A DNA stretch of 64,000 nt from Granulicatella seriolae (GCF_024543085.1 NZ_JANHNZ010000002.1:62001-126000); one strand, 5' to 3'. Counted from the stretch's first letter, positions 53,691-62,951 are shown. Notes: generated from the sequence alone by a model not told the origin. Made by a program: numbers and translations.

Positions 53691-54461
53691 TTATTTCGGT
53701 TTATTGATGATCAATTGTTGGCGATCCGTATAGAAAGATTTGTAGGTTAGATAGGTGGAAATGTAAGAAGCAATAGCAGTCGTGCCAATCAGCATCATCA
53801 TAACCATAATCTGATACATAACCGCTTTTGTTGGTTCGATGCCAGCAAATATTAAGCCTGACATCATACCTGGCAATGAAACTAGCCCAACTGTTTTTGT
53901 AGTATCTAGGGTTGGCTGCATGCCTGCTTTTATGGCGTCCTGCATAATGCTCAAAGAAGCTTGCCGACTGTTGGCCCCTAAAGCTAATTTCTCTTGAACT
54001 TGTTGAGACTGGTCTCTAAACAAAGACATTAGATTGCGATAGTTCAAACCAATATTGGTCATGGCGTTCCCAGCTATCATACCAGTAATTGGAACAACTT
54101 GTCCTGGAGTTAAGACGATTGAGCCTGTCGCCAACAAGATAATTAGGGTTATGGCTGTTGCTGTAAAAATAGAAATAAAGGCATTTCGAAAAGCATTTTT
54201 CAGCCCGTTTCCACGCTTACCAGCATTCCATGATGCATTAAAGATAATAATAAGCACCAAGGCCAATGTGACAATGGCATTATTGAGGTCGAATATATAG
54301 GTTAGTACATAACCAACAACCAATAATTGAATAATTGCCCGACCAATACTAATAATAATTTCTTTGCTGGTTCCTAACTTCTCCTTATAAGAAATCCAGA
54401 TAGCAATCAATAATATACTTGCTGTTAATACTAGCGTCTGTGGAGAAATAGCTAAATTCAT
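53691..54461 (-). CDS. ABC transporter permease of the FetB/YbbM family
   Basis: This 256-residue UPF0014 membrane protein has about seven hydrophobic segments, with the conserved ALGANSRQASLSIMQDAIKAGM and SLPGMMSGLIFAG segments. E. coli FetAB is a putative iron exporter involved in oxidative stress resistance; the substrate here is unproven. Its start overlaps the ATPase stop by 4 bases. Confidence 0.9.
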   Translation of the reverse strand: MNLAISPQTLVLTASILLIAIWISYKEKLGTSKEIIISIGRAIIQLLVVGYVLTYIFDLNNAIVTLALVLIIIFNASWNAGKRGNGLKNAFRNAFISIFTATAITLIILLATGSIVLTPGQVVPITGMIAGNAMTNIGLNYRNLMSLFRDQSQQVQEKLALGANSRQASLSIMQDAIKAGMQPTLDTTKTVGLVSLPGMMSGLIFAGIEPTKAVMYQIMVMMMLIGTTAIASYISTYLTYKSFYTDRQQLIINKPK

Positions 54462-55117
54462 ACTAAACCACCTGCCTGACTGATTTGACCTTTATCAATA
54501 TAGATTTCTTTGTTGGCTAACTTAACCTCTTCGGGATTGTGGCTGACCATGACGATAGTTGTTGAACTATTGGTACGGATATACTTAATCCAATCCCAAA
54601 TGGTCTGCCTTGACTCTTGATCTAGTGCACTAGTGATTTCATCCAACAATAAGACTTGTGGCGGGATCATCATAGAACGGATTAAGGCAACACGTTGCTT
54701 CTCTCCACCAGACAAGGTTTGAATCGACTTATCCAGATAATTCTTTGGCAATGAAACCAGCTCTAATAACTCAATCGCTCTTTTTTCATCAAATGCTTGC
54801 TGACGAATGTCATAGGGAAAAGCTAGATTATCTCGCACGGTTTCCCCAAATAGCTGAGCCGTTTGAAAACAATACGAAACTTCTTTCCGGTACTCAGGTG
54901 GGTCTAACTGGTCAAGTGGCTTTTGTTTATAATAAATTGTACCACTTGTCGGTTCCAAAAGACTTGCAATCACTTTTAATAAGGTGCTTTTACCACTTCC
55001 AGAAGGCCCTGCTACAGCAAGAAATTCTCCTTCTGCTATGGAAAGATTAATCTCTTTTAGAATTTGATTTCCTTCATCTTCAAATGACATCTGGTCAATT
55101 TTTATTAATTCTGTCAT
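54458..55117 (-). CDS. ABC transporter ATP-binding protein of the FetA/YbbL type
   Basis: This 219-residue ATPase has Walker A GPSGSGKST, signature LSGGEKQR, and Walker B VLLLDEITSALD. In the last motif the usual DEPTSALD Pro is replaced by Ile, which is characteristic of the YbbL/FetA group. It is the partner of the UPF0014 permease and is probably first in a FetA-FetB-thioesterase run. Confidence 0.9.
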   Translation of the reverse strand: MTELIKIDQMSFEDEGNQILKEINLSIAEGEFLAVAGPSGSGKSTLLKVIASLLEPTSGTIYYKQKPLDQLDPPEYRKEVSYCFQTAQLFGETVRDNLAFPYDIRQQAFDEKRAIELLELVSLPKNYLDKSIQTLSGGEKQRVALIRSMMIPPQVLLLDEITSALDQESRQTIWDWIKYIRTNSSTTIVMVSHNPEEVKLANKEIYIDKGQISQAGGLV

Positions 55118-55224
55118 ATTCTTAAGTCACCTACTTACCATTGTTTTTTTACTTTTCTTAAAGAATCTTGTGAAAACTAAAAAGGGACTTATTTCCCAGT
55201 CCCATTTTCAGCCTTATTCTCTTA

Positions 55225-56241
55225 TTATACCACCCAAGCTAGAATTGCAAAAAAGATTGCTACTGCGACATGCGTCCATAGATGAAGTGACATGTAGCCA
55301 TAAAACTCTCGAATATACTTAGCAAAAATATAGCCAAAAATACCATGGTTATCCGACTTGGCTCCAGCACCATTAGCATCTAACTGGATATCTTTAGCCA
55401 CCAAAGCAGAGCGGAAGATATGGTAATCACTAGTAACAAACACTCCAGAACCATCAACAGATAAGTCTTCTAGAATATTTTTTGAAAACCGTAAATTCTC
55501 TCGAGTATCTAAGGATTGGTTTTCCTCAATGATTAATTCTGCCGGTATCCCACCTTCAACCAGATAAGCTTTCATGACAGAAGACTCACTACTATAGGCT
55601 TGGTCCGTTTGTCCTCCACTAACAATAATAATTGGGGTACGGTTGGCATCCTCAAAAATTTCAAAAGCTCTATCTAATCGATTTCTCAACGATAAGCTCA
55701 GTTGATTATCTACTAATTTCTCCCCTAGAACGATAATAAAGTTGGGGTACTCAACCCGCAACAAAGCTGTATAGAGTTGCGAATAGAGCAGGAAGCTAGT
55801 TGCTTGAAAAGCTAGGTACATAAATAATAGCGATAAAAAGAAATTTAATTTTCCAACGAGTGGGTTAGCGGCTAGAGGACTGAAGTAAGTAATAAAGAAA
55901 ATAATCAATAAACAAGCCAAACTCCCCATTGCCAAAAATTGTGATGTAAATCGATTCCATCCAGTAGCATTATTTTTGACAACATAGCCTCTAATATAAG
56001 AAAAAATTAAATTTGAAAAGACAATCCAAAATACAATTGCATAGGAAATACCAACAAAAATTGTGATTATTTGCTGAAAATTTAAATTAGACACCATTAA
56101 TAGTGATACTGCCCCAGCTATGGCACTAGCTAGCCATAATTGGCCGATGACAACTTGTCTCTTATCAATCCCATATTGCAGTAGTCCTATTAGCAAGAAA
56201 ACGACTTCTAAAAGAACAAACATAAACATCCCAAAATTCAC
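55225..56241 (-). CDS. YdcF/ElyC-type (DUF218) membrane protein
   Basis: This 338-residue protein has five to six hydrophobic helices in the first 160 residues, then a DUF218 domain: VLGEKLVDNQLSLSLRNRL, IIVSGGQTDQAYSSES, IEENQSLDTRENLRFSK and FVTSDYHIFRS. A last hydrophobic helix ends the protein. DUF218 proteins (YdcF, ElyC, SanA) are linked to envelope maintenance. It lies 28 bases downstream of an unknown gene. Confidence 0.88.
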   Translation of the reverse strand: MNFGMFMFVLLEVVFLLIGLLQYGIDKRQVVIGQLWLASAIAGAVSLLMVSNLNFQQIITIFVGISYAIVFWIVFSNLIFSYIRGYVVKNNATGWNRFTSQFLAMGSLACLLIIFFITYFSPLAANPLVGKLNFFLSLLFMYLAFQATSFLLYSQLYTALLRVEYPNFIIVLGEKLVDNQLSLSLRNRLDRAFEIFEDANRTPIIIVSGGQTDQAYSSESSVMKAYLVEGGIPAELIIEENQSLDTRENLRFSKNILEDLSVDGSGVFVTSDYHIFRSALVAKDIQLDANGAGAKSDNHGIFGYIFAKYIREFYGYMSLHLWTHVAVAIFFAILAWVV

Positions 56242-56269
56242 CTCACTAATTTATTCAATTTCTACCCCA

Positions 56270-56866
56270 TCATTGACCTGATAAACGTTCTTGACCATCC
56301 GTATCCATGACAGAAACTAGCTGCCCATTAGAATACAATCCAATATAATCCAACGGCAGATGAATCATAGGATAAATTTCTGGATGATCTCGCAAAACTT
56401 TATAGGCTTGAAATCCTTCTAAAGGTTGTGTTTCAACCGTTTGATCCACTGGCGCTACAAACCAAGTATCCTCATGGTAGCGATGCACATAGAACTCTGG
56501 TTGTGTGAAGGCATTATTGGTTAAGATAACATTATCTTTAAAGGTAAAGTTTGATAACTGACCAATTGTCTTTGTCTGCTTAGCCAAGGCAAAAGTTTGT
56601 GCAATAATGGATAGAAAATACGTTAAATCCTCAGTAAAGTGTTCCTCTGGTTCGCCTGCGAGGTCTGGAACAACAACTTGAAAGCCAGTCTCCAATGGTT
56701 TAAATGCAACAAAGGCATAGTGGAACTCTACAATGGACTTATCCGTGATAGTATCCAGTGAATCTTCTACAAAATCTAAAACCGTATTGGCTTCCTTTTC
56801 AAATGCTTGATCTGCTTGTAAATATATTTCTTGCTCCCCAATGGTCCTTTTATATACTTTTAGCAT
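56270..56866 (-). CDS. Unknown soluble protein
   Basis: This 198-residue acidic protein has no signal peptide or membrane helix. I cannot place it in a family with confidence; a weak resemblance of the EDTWFVAPVDQ and LPLDYIGLYSNGQLVSVMD parts to DUF2185/Imm33-like domains is possible. It is transcribed with the downstream YdcF-like gene (28-base gap) and is divergent from mvaA. GGAGCTGG lies before the ATG. Confidence 0.75.
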   Translation of the reverse strand: MLKVYKRTIGEQEIYLQADQAFEKEANTVLDFVEDSLDTITDKSIVEFHYAFVAFKPLETGFQVVVPDLAGEPEEHFTEDLTYFLSIIAQTFALAKQTKTIGQLSNFTFKDNVILTNNAFTQPEFYVHRYHEDTWFVAPVDQTVETQPLEGFQAYKVLRDHPEIYPMIHLPLDYIGLYSNGQLVSVMDTDGQERLSGQ

Positions 56867-56982
56867 TTGTCCAGCTCCTTTTTTATCTATATGTGTTTAT
56901 CTCAAATATAGTTCTCTATCTTTACAGTTTACCTTATTTATCACGAGATTACTCACAAAAAGGTAAAAAATAGTGATTTTTT

Positions 56983-57009
56983 TTGAATTCTTTCTATATA
57001 TGGTATACT
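56983..57009 (+). promoter_or_regulatory. Candidate promoter of mvaA
   Basis: TGGTATACT (57001-57009) is an extended -10. TTGAAT (56983-56988) is 15 bases away, slightly short. The predicted start of transcription is about 50 bases before the mvaA ATG. Confidence 0.55.
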
Positions 57010-57065
57010 CCATGTAACTAGTGGCATCACTTACTTCAAACAAACAGGAAAGGAAGACTTATCTC

Positions 57066-58361
57066 ATGCCCGATTTGACACCGTTAGCCAAATTCTATAA
57101 AAAAACTAGACAGGAAAGAATAGACACACTTGAACAGGCTGAATGGATTAGTGAAGCTCAAGCTCGTATCCTAAGAGAATCACTAGGTTTGAGCGACAAT
57201 ACAGCCAGTCACATGATAGAAAACCAACTCAGTCTCTATCAAATTCCTTATGGTATCGCCCTAAACTTTGTTATCAATGGAAAGCCCTATCTTATCCCCA
57301 TGGCAACAGAAGAACCTTCTGTTATAGCAGCCGCTAGCAATGCTGCAAAACTAGTATCGCTTTCTAACCCAGATGGTTTTGTAACAGAAAGCTTAGACCG
57401 CCAAATGGTTGGACAAATTGCACTAACTAATGTCACTGAGCCCGACCTAGCCATGCTAAAGGTTCAGAAAAAAGAAGAAGAACTCCTCACCATAGCTAAC
57501 CTTGCCCACCCCTCCATAGTCAAACGTGGTGGTGGTGCAACATCTATCCAAGTGAAATGGATTCCAGCAAACGAAAGTAATCCCGATTCATTTTTAGTTG
57601 TCTATCTTACGGTTGATACCAAGGAAGCTATGGGAGCCAATATGCTCAATACCATGCTAGAAAGTCTAGTTGCTCCTCTTGAAGCATTGATAGGTGGTCA
57701 ACGACTAATGGCTATTCTTTCCAATTATGCTAGTCAAAGTTTAGTTAGAGCGACTTGTGTCGTAAAGCCGCAAATCTTAGCAAGTGTTACTTATTCCGGA
57801 GAATTGGTCCGTGACAAGATTATTAGTGCCAGCAATTTTGCTAGAGCGGATATTTACCGGGCAACGACTCACAATAAAGGCATCATGAACGGCATCGATG
57901 CCCTGGTTTTGGCTAGTGGAAACGATTGGCGTGCCATCGAAGCAGGAGCCCACGCCTACGCCAGCCAAAGCGGCAGCTACCAACCTCTTGCTACTTGGTC
58001 CAAGGATGAAGATGGTAATCTAGTTGGTGAGATTGTTCTACCTATGCCGGTTGGAACGGTTGGCGGCTCTATTGCCATTCACCCAATGGCCCAACTAAGT
58101 CATCAACTGTTGGGCAGCCCCCAAGCTAAAGAACTAGCACAAATCATTGGGGCACTCGGATTGGCTCAAAACTTAGCCGCTTTGAAAGCCCTGGTAACTG
58201 TCGGTATCCAAAAAGGGCATATGAGTCTACAAGCCAAATCCCTATTAATCGCTTGTGGTGCAACTGATGAGGAAATCGAGCCACTAACCGAAGCTCTGCT
58301 CAAAGAACCACACCTCAATCAAGAAACAGCTATGACGCTGTTAAAGGCTTATCGAGGATAA
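57066..58361 (+). CDS. mvaA: Hydroxymethylglutaryl-CoA reductase (class II)
   Basis: This enzyme makes mevalonate from HMG-CoA, feeding the operon at 1.7-6.1 kb. Family segments are ENQLSLYQIPYGIALNF, the catalytic-Glu part MATEEPSVIAAASNAAKL, EAMGANMLNTMLE, the catalytic-Lys part HNKGIMNGIDALVLASGND, and a C-terminal region with the catalytic His (KGHMSLQAKSL). The ATG at 57066 is chosen because AGGAAGA lies before it and gives the usual 431 residues. HMG-CoA synthase is not in the window. Confidence 0.96.
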   Translation: MPDLTPLAKFYKKTRQERIDTLEQAEWISEAQARILRESLGLSDNTASHMIENQLSLYQIPYGIALNFVINGKPYLIPMATEEPSVIAAASNAAKLVSLSNPDGFVTESLDRQMVGQIALTNVTEPDLAMLKVQKKEEELLTIANLAHPSIVKRGGGATSIQVKWIPANESNPDSFLVVYLTVDTKEAMGANMLNTMLESLVAPLEALIGGQRLMAILSNYASQSLVRATCVVKPQILASVTYSGELVRDKIISASNFARADIYRATTHNKGIMNGIDALVLASGNDWRAIEAGAHAYASQSGSYQPLATWSKDEDGNLVGEIVLPMPVGTVGGSIAIHPMAQLSHQLLGSPQAKELAQIIGALGLAQNLAALKALVTVGIQKGHMSLQAKSLLIACGATDEEIEPLTEALLKEPHLNQETAMTLLKAYRG

Positions 58362-58400
58362 AAATAGTATAAGGCAAAAAGTCTGTATTATTATAAAACA

Positions 58401-58580
58401 AAAGACTTTCCGTAAACTATATTAGAAATAAAAATGGTGGTACCGGATCTGGACAAAAAGTCCAATGGTAACCAAATAAAAGAGTTCCCCAGAAATCTAT
58501 CAGAAATGGGAACGGTGGCTTTCTTATAACCAAGGTGCCCCTTGGTCTCGCCGGCTTAGCTGTCTACGTGGCTGTAAGGG
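58401..58580. repeat. Two broken type B fragments (B8)
   Basis: A left-arm piece with the start of the core (ACAAAAGACTTTCCG ... AAAATGGTGG, to 58441) is interrupted at 58447 by a second left module (GGACAAAAAGTCC, AGAGTTCCCCAGAAATC). A half core follows, running through GGCTTAGCTGTCTACGTGGC to 58577. Neither has a right arm. They look like nested or decayed copies. Confidence 0.75.
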
Positions 58581-58625
58581 GTTAAGCAAAAAGTCTATAA
58601 TGACTAATATCTATTTTATTAAAGC

Positions 58626-58801
58626 ACAAAAGAGTTTTGCGAAAATCTTACCAGAAATAACGGTGTAAAGCATAGCTGGCGTACAGTGGACGTTTCGGCT
58701 TTAGCCGATTACAGCCACGTAGACAGCTAAGCCGTGAGACCAAGGCTCACGGCGGTGCCACCGTTCTCATTTCTGGTAAGATTTTCGCAAAACTCTTTTG
58801 T
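58626..58801. repeat. Complete type B element (B9), downstream of mvaA and the thioredoxin-like gene
   Basis: The 33-base arms 58626-58658 and 58769-58801 are perfect inverted copies. They differ from the B3 arms at one base (CTTACC versus CTTATC), and the matching base of the other arm has changed too. The core is the cleanest copy, with GCCGTGAG/CTCACGGC and CGGCTTTAGCCG. Confidence 0.9.
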
Positions 58802-58832
58802 TTAAATAGCAGCAGGGATTTTTTAGTCAGCC

Positions 58833-59264
58833 CTACTGGCCAAAGAAATTATCTAAAATAGCTCGAGCTTGTTCAACAGTTTGGGTTCCACCAGTCACCG
58901 AATATACGCCATTGCTATACATGACCAGAGCTGGTACACCACTAATACCTGTTGAAGTAATATAGTTCCCTAAAACAGGGTTAGAACCTGAGCCTTCTGA
59001 ATTAAGGTAATAGATTTCCACACCTTTTTCTTTAACAGCTTGCGCCATTAAAGGTGCAAAATTTGCACAATGAGGACAAGATTCCCGTCCAACATAAACT
59101 AAAAACTTTTCTTGAGCCTTATTTTTTTCTTCAATTTGAGCCACTGTGATCGTCTTAAAATTCCCTATAGCAGCTTGATAACTACTTTTTGAAAAAAATG
59201 TTAAATACCCTGCTATAGCCACAACAAATACTATTAATCCTACTACTACTTTATTAAACTTCAT
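58833..59264 (-). CDS. Membrane-anchored thioredoxin-like protein
   Basis: This 143-residue protein has one N-terminal hydrophobic helix (residues 6-24) and then a thioredoxin fold facing outside. The redox motif is Cys63-Pro-His-Cys66 (ESCPHCANF), and a cis-Pro follows in ISGVPALVMYS. CPHC resembles DsbA-type sites and the bacteriocin transport accessory (Bta) proteins of Firmicutes. The partner proteins are unknown. Confidence 0.85.
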   Translation of the reverse strand: MKFNKVVVGLIVFVVAIAGYLTFFSKSSYQAAIGNFKTITVAQIEEKNKAQEKFLVYVGRESCPHCANFAPLMAQAVKEKGVEIYYLNSEGSGSNPVLGNYITSTGISGVPALVMYSNGVYSVTGGTQTVEQARAILDNFFGQ

Positions 59265-59320
59265 ATTGCCTCCTGAGTCATTACTAAGTTTCGTTTAGAA
59301 AAAATCTATCCCTACACAAA

Positions 59321-59713
59321 CTAGACTGAAACTTTTTTTGTTTTTGCCTGTGCTAGCAGTGATAGAAACTTCTTATATTCACCGTATTGCCATTTGGCAT
59401 TCATCTTTCTATGAGGAATAGTCAAATGATACGTGTTTTCTTCATGAACAAAGTCTAGCTTCAAACTAAAGAAACCATCCTTGTAAGTCAAATTCTTAAC
59501 AAAAAAGAAAGGGATTACTTGAGGAACTTTAGGAGTTAATGATTCTTTGTCCATTTGTGGAAAAAAGACAAACCCCTCATCTAGAAGAAGGTAGCAAACA
59601 ATATCCTCTTGCGAATCTTCTTTGGTAAGCTGTGCTAATACCTTGCTATATTCCCCTTTATCTTTTAACCTAAAATTTTCTAATTCTTTCTCAATCTCTA
59701 TCTCACGATTCAT
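59321..59713 (-). CDS. Unknown small soluble protein
   Basis: This 130-residue protein has alternating hydrophobic and charged residues, probably beta-rich, with no membrane helix or known motif: CYLLLDEGFVFFPQ and YHLTIPHRKMNAKW stand out. I do not recognise the family. It lies between a DEAD-box helicase gene (47 bases) and the thioredoxin-like gene. The ATG at 59713 follows a weak ribosome binding site (TAGGAG). Confidence 0.7.
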   Translation of the reverse strand: MNREIEIEKELENFRLKDKGEYSKVLAQLTKEDSQEDIVCYLLLDEGFVFFPQMDKESLTPKVPQVIPFFFVKNLTYKDGFFSLKLDFVHEENTYHLTIPHRKMNAKWQYGEYKKFLSLLAQAKTKKVSV

Positions 59714-59760
59714 AGATTTTCTCCTAGCTTTTGATCAAACTAGTCCTTTTGTTACAATGA

Positions 59761-61032
59761 CTATCTATTTGACCCTTTTCTCTTACTATTCCTTGGACTA
59801 GGTCTTGACGATTTTCTTGATGATTTTGCCTGAACTTGTTTTTTACCGCTATCAGGTCTTTTTGATGATTTTGTTTTTAGCGAGTTGATTTTTGCATCCT
59901 TAGGCAACTCTTCAACCAAACTGCCACCATAAACGAAGACTTCCTTTAAGCTGGCACCATCTGGCAATAATTTTCTCAAGTCACGCGCATCTCTTTCACC
60001 AATCAACGATAAAACTAGCCCAGACTTACCCATTCTACCTGTTCTACCAGCCCTATGAGTATAAACTTCCTTGCTTTCTGGCAAATCAAATTGAATAACT
60101 GCCGGTAAGTCTTCCAAATCCAACCCTCTAGAAGCCAAATCTGTCGTTAACAAATAGGTAACTTTTCCTGTTTTAAAATCGTTCAAGGCTTGTCTACGTT
60201 GTTCCTTATTGGCCTGACTATGAAGCAAGGCAACAGGAATATGGTGATAGTCTAACTTGTCAGCTAAAATGGCAGCATCTGCAATAGCGTTAACAAAGAC
60301 CAAGGCTTGCATACCATCAACATGAGCCAAACGCCTTAAAAGGTCATCTCTCTTACGAACAGGTCCGACTAAATAGGTATGTTTCACATTGCCAATAGAC
60401 CTTTTGGCTTCCTCTGTCATATCAAACCATTTGGCAGCGGTATTGAACCACTTATTAATGTCTTTGAGTGGTTCATTTTCCGTAGCAGAAAAGAAGGCCA
60501 ATTGGCGTTGGGATGGGCATTTTTTAATTAATTCTCTAGTTGTAGAAAGCTGATCAACTTGTAAAAGATGGTCTGCTTCATCTAAGACGACCGTACGGAT
60601 CTGATGGAACTTAATTTTTTTGGTCTTGCCTAGTTCCAGAATCCTACCCGTTGTTCCTACCAGAATTTGAGGTTTTTGCTTCAACTGTTCCAGTTGGCGC
60701 TTCTGATTAGCACCACCAATAATCACCTGCACTCTTAGGTCTTTGAGAGCCGCCCATTCACTAGCAACTTGTCCAATTTGTTGTGCTAACTCTTGGCTTG
60801 GAGCTAGAATCATGACTTGTAATTCAGGTATAGCTTCGACTTTATCTAACAAAGGCAAGAGATAAGCCAAGGTCTTTCCAGTCCCAGTTGGAGAGATGCC
60901 TACCAAATCCTCTCCTGCTTGTAAAGGTGCAAAAGTAGCTGCTTGAATAGGCGTCGTTTCAGTAAAGCCTTTGTCTTGCCAATGTTGTTCAAAAGCTGTT
61001 GTTTTAAATGTGTTTTCCCTTATCTCTGTCAT
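59761..61032 (-). CDS. DEAD-box RNA helicase (CshB-like)
   Basis: This 423-residue helicase shows all core motifs: Walker A SPTGTGKT, PSQELAQQ, GTTGRI, DEAD, SAT, then HSQ, TTDLASRGLD and HRAGRTGRMG in the second RecA domain. The last 50 residues are basic and rich in Lys, Arg and Ser, an RNA-binding tail. It resembles the cold-shock helicases of Bacillus that remodel structured RNA. It overlaps nothing and follows the oxidoreductase gene by two bases. Confidence 0.94.
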   Translation of the reverse strand: MTEIRENTFKTTAFEQHWQDKGFTETTPIQAATFAPLQAGEDLVGISPTGTGKTLAYLLPLLDKVEAIPELQVMILAPSQELAQQIGQVASEWAALKDLRVQVIIGGANQKRQLEQLKQKPQILVGTTGRILELGKTKKIKFHQIRTVVLDEADHLLQVDQLSTTRELIKKCPSQRQLAFFSATENEPLKDINKWFNTAAKWFDMTEEAKRSIGNVKHTYLVGPVRKRDDLLRRLAHVDGMQALVFVNAIADAAILADKLDYHHIPVALLHSQANKEQRRQALNDFKTGKVTYLLTTDLASRGLDLEDLPAVIQFDLPESKEVYTHRAGRTGRMGKSGLVLSLIGERDARDLRKLLPDGASLKEVFVYGGSLVEELPKDAKINSLKTKSSKRPDSGKKQVQAKSSRKSSRPSPRNSKRKGSNR

Positions 61033-61034
61033 GC

Positions 61035-62078
61035 TTAAAAGCCCTGTTCTTTCAAATAAGAGTCCATATTTTCAACTTCATCTGCTGGGAACAGAATACC
61101 ACCCTTATGTCTTAACTCCTTTAAGACATAAAGTACCTGTCTACTCAACACTCTCCAAGAAGTGTATCTGGCTATTTGTAGTTCATCTTCACGGTTTTCT
61201 ATCACATCAGCGAAAGCACTAACTTCCCCCAGCATATAATGAGCTGCCGGAGTATCCTCCAAGTTGGCTACTACTTCCCCGTTTTCCAATAGTTCAATCG
61301 ATTGCGTCATGCTTATATTATCTAATCTTAGGGTTTTACGCCCAAAATAAATTTCACTCGGTAAGGTCATATTTATATTCTTTCCAACATGAATGGTTAC
61401 CATAAAGCCATTGTAATGCAAAATGGCTACCCCTATGGCATCCACACCACTTTCTAATTTTGTAACAAAATACTCGACATCATGAGGAATACCAAACCAA
61501 TCAACAGCCGCATACAAAGGATAGACACCTAAATCCGCTATAGCTCCTCCAGCAAACTCTGTCGTAAAGATATTAGGTCTATTCCCTGCGAGGTAACTGT
61601 CATATTTTGACGAATATTTTGCAAAGCTAAGAACCGCTCCATCCAATTCATGTCTATGCTCAGAAATCCACTCTTCCACTAGCTGGAAGTTCCTTTCATG
61701 AAGGTGCCGAGCTGCTTCAAAAACCAAGCACCCCTTTAAAGCCGCTTCACGGTCAATTCGGTCCCATTCTTTGGTTGTTGAAAATGATGGCTTTTCAACG
61801 ATAACATGTTTGCCATGACGAATAACGGTTAAGGCATGTAAAAAATGTGTACTGTTTGGTGTACCAATATAAGCAACATCAAAGACATCACTTTCACAAA
61901 ACTGATCTATATTCGTATAAATCCCAATAATCCCCATATCCGCTGCGAATTTTCCTGCCGATTCTGCACTTCTACCATAAACGGCAGTGACAACATAGCG
62001 ATTCGAAAGCCTTGCAGCTTCAACAAAATCCTTAGAAATTTGCCCTGTACCTATAATCCCTAATCTTATCACGTTCAT
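61035..62078 (-). CDS. Gfo/Idh/MocA family oxidoreductase
   Basis: This 347-residue protein has the Rossmann motif GIIGTGQISKDFVEAA, GTPNSTHF, and VIVEKPSFSTTKEW with the family Lys. A C-terminal substrate domain follows with FAGGAIADLGVYPLYAAVDWFG. The sugar or polyol substrate cannot be told. It is the second such gene in the window but is not a close copy of the one at 23.7-24.6 kb. It is transcribed with the helicase gene. Confidence 0.88.
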   Translation of the reverse strand: MNVIRLGIIGTGQISKDFVEAARLSNRYVVTAVYGRSAESAGKFAADMGIIGIYTNIDQFCESDVFDVAYIGTPNSTHFLHALTVIRHGKHVIVEKPSFSTTKEWDRIDREAALKGCLVFEAARHLHERNFQLVEEWISEHRHELDGAVLSFAKYSSKYDSYLAGNRPNIFTTEFAGGAIADLGVYPLYAAVDWFGIPHDVEYFVTKLESGVDAIGVAILHYNGFMVTIHVGKNINMTLPSEIYFGRKTLRLDNISMTQSIELLENGEVVANLEDTPAAHYMLGEVSAFADVIENREDELQIARYTSWRVLSRQVLYVLKELRHKGGILFPADEVENMDSYLKEQGF

Positions 62079-62108
62079 ACCTCCTATTTTTATTCAAATC
62101 AATTCTAA

Positions 62109-62951
62109 TTAATGAATAGTAACGACAATCAACTCGGGGCGATTATTGATCCTAAACGGAAAAGAACTTGCCCCTATGCCTCGACTAATAACCAAAAGAC
62201 TTTCTGGATTAGCAATGCCACGAAAAACTCCCGCCGTTAAACTTGGTAGAATTCCTTGATCGGGTGCGAATAGTCCATCGAAAAACGGTAAACGAACCTG
62301 ACCACCATGAGCGTGACCTGCAAAAGTAATTTGTGGTGCTTTATTTGGATCTTCAATAAAATTCTCAAAAGTTTCTGGTCTATGGCTGACCAATAATTTT
62401 GGTAGCTCATACCATTCATTTTTAAAGGAGACACTGGATAGATTTTCCATTTGTTTATAGAACAATCTTGGTGCACTGTCCACACCCATCAAAAGGTAAT
62501 CTTGTCCTTTGAAGTTTAAAACTTGTGGTTTGCCTTGTAAGAAAGTTACACCCTCTTCCTCCAAAGTATCCACCATAAACTGCCTTAAGTTAGACTTAAT
62601 ATCATGATTGCCCAAAGTTGCATAGGTCGGCGCAATAGCAGCAAGCCCCTTGGCAAATTCATGCATGTCACGACTTTGATAAGGTTTTTTTCCCTCAATA
62701 ATATCTCCTGAAATGACTATCAAATCTGGTTTTTCCTTAGCAACCTTTGAGATTAACCTACTAATCTTGACCCCCTGATTTGGAAAATGTAGGTCGGATA
62801 ATTGGACTATTCTTAATCCCTTCAAGCCTGCCAACGATCCACTTGCTGGTAAATTGACTTTAGTAACTTGAAGCCATGTGTTTTGTAAATACAGATAAAG
62901 ACCGACACCTGCCCCTATAACTACGTTTCTCGCTAATTTCTTGCTATTCAC
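62109..62951 (-). CDS. Membrane-anchored metallophosphoesterase
   Basis: This 280-residue calcineurin-like phosphoesterase has an N-terminal hydrophobic anchor (residues 8-25), then the metal motifs QLSDLHFPN, VISGDIIEG, LGNHD, VSHRPE and GHAHGGQVRLP, in the right order for a two-metal site. It resembles YkuE/YaeI-type enzymes. The substrate may be a lipid phosphate or nucleotide; it is unproven. It lies 30 bases upstream of the oxidoreductase gene. Confidence 0.9.
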   Translation of the reverse strand: MNSKKLARNVVIGAGVGLYLYLQNTWLQVTKVNLPASGSLAGLKGLRIVQLSDLHFPNQGVKISRLISKVAKEKPDLIVISGDIIEGKKPYQSRDMHEFAKGLAAIAPTYATLGNHDIKSNLRQFMVDTLEEEGVTFLQGKPQVLNFKGQDYLLMGVDSAPRLFYKQMENLSSVSFKNEWYELPKLLVSHRPETFENFIEDPNKAPQITFAGHAHGGQVRLPFFDGLFAPDQGILPSLTAGVFRGIANPESLLVISRGIGASSFPFRINNRPELIVVTIH

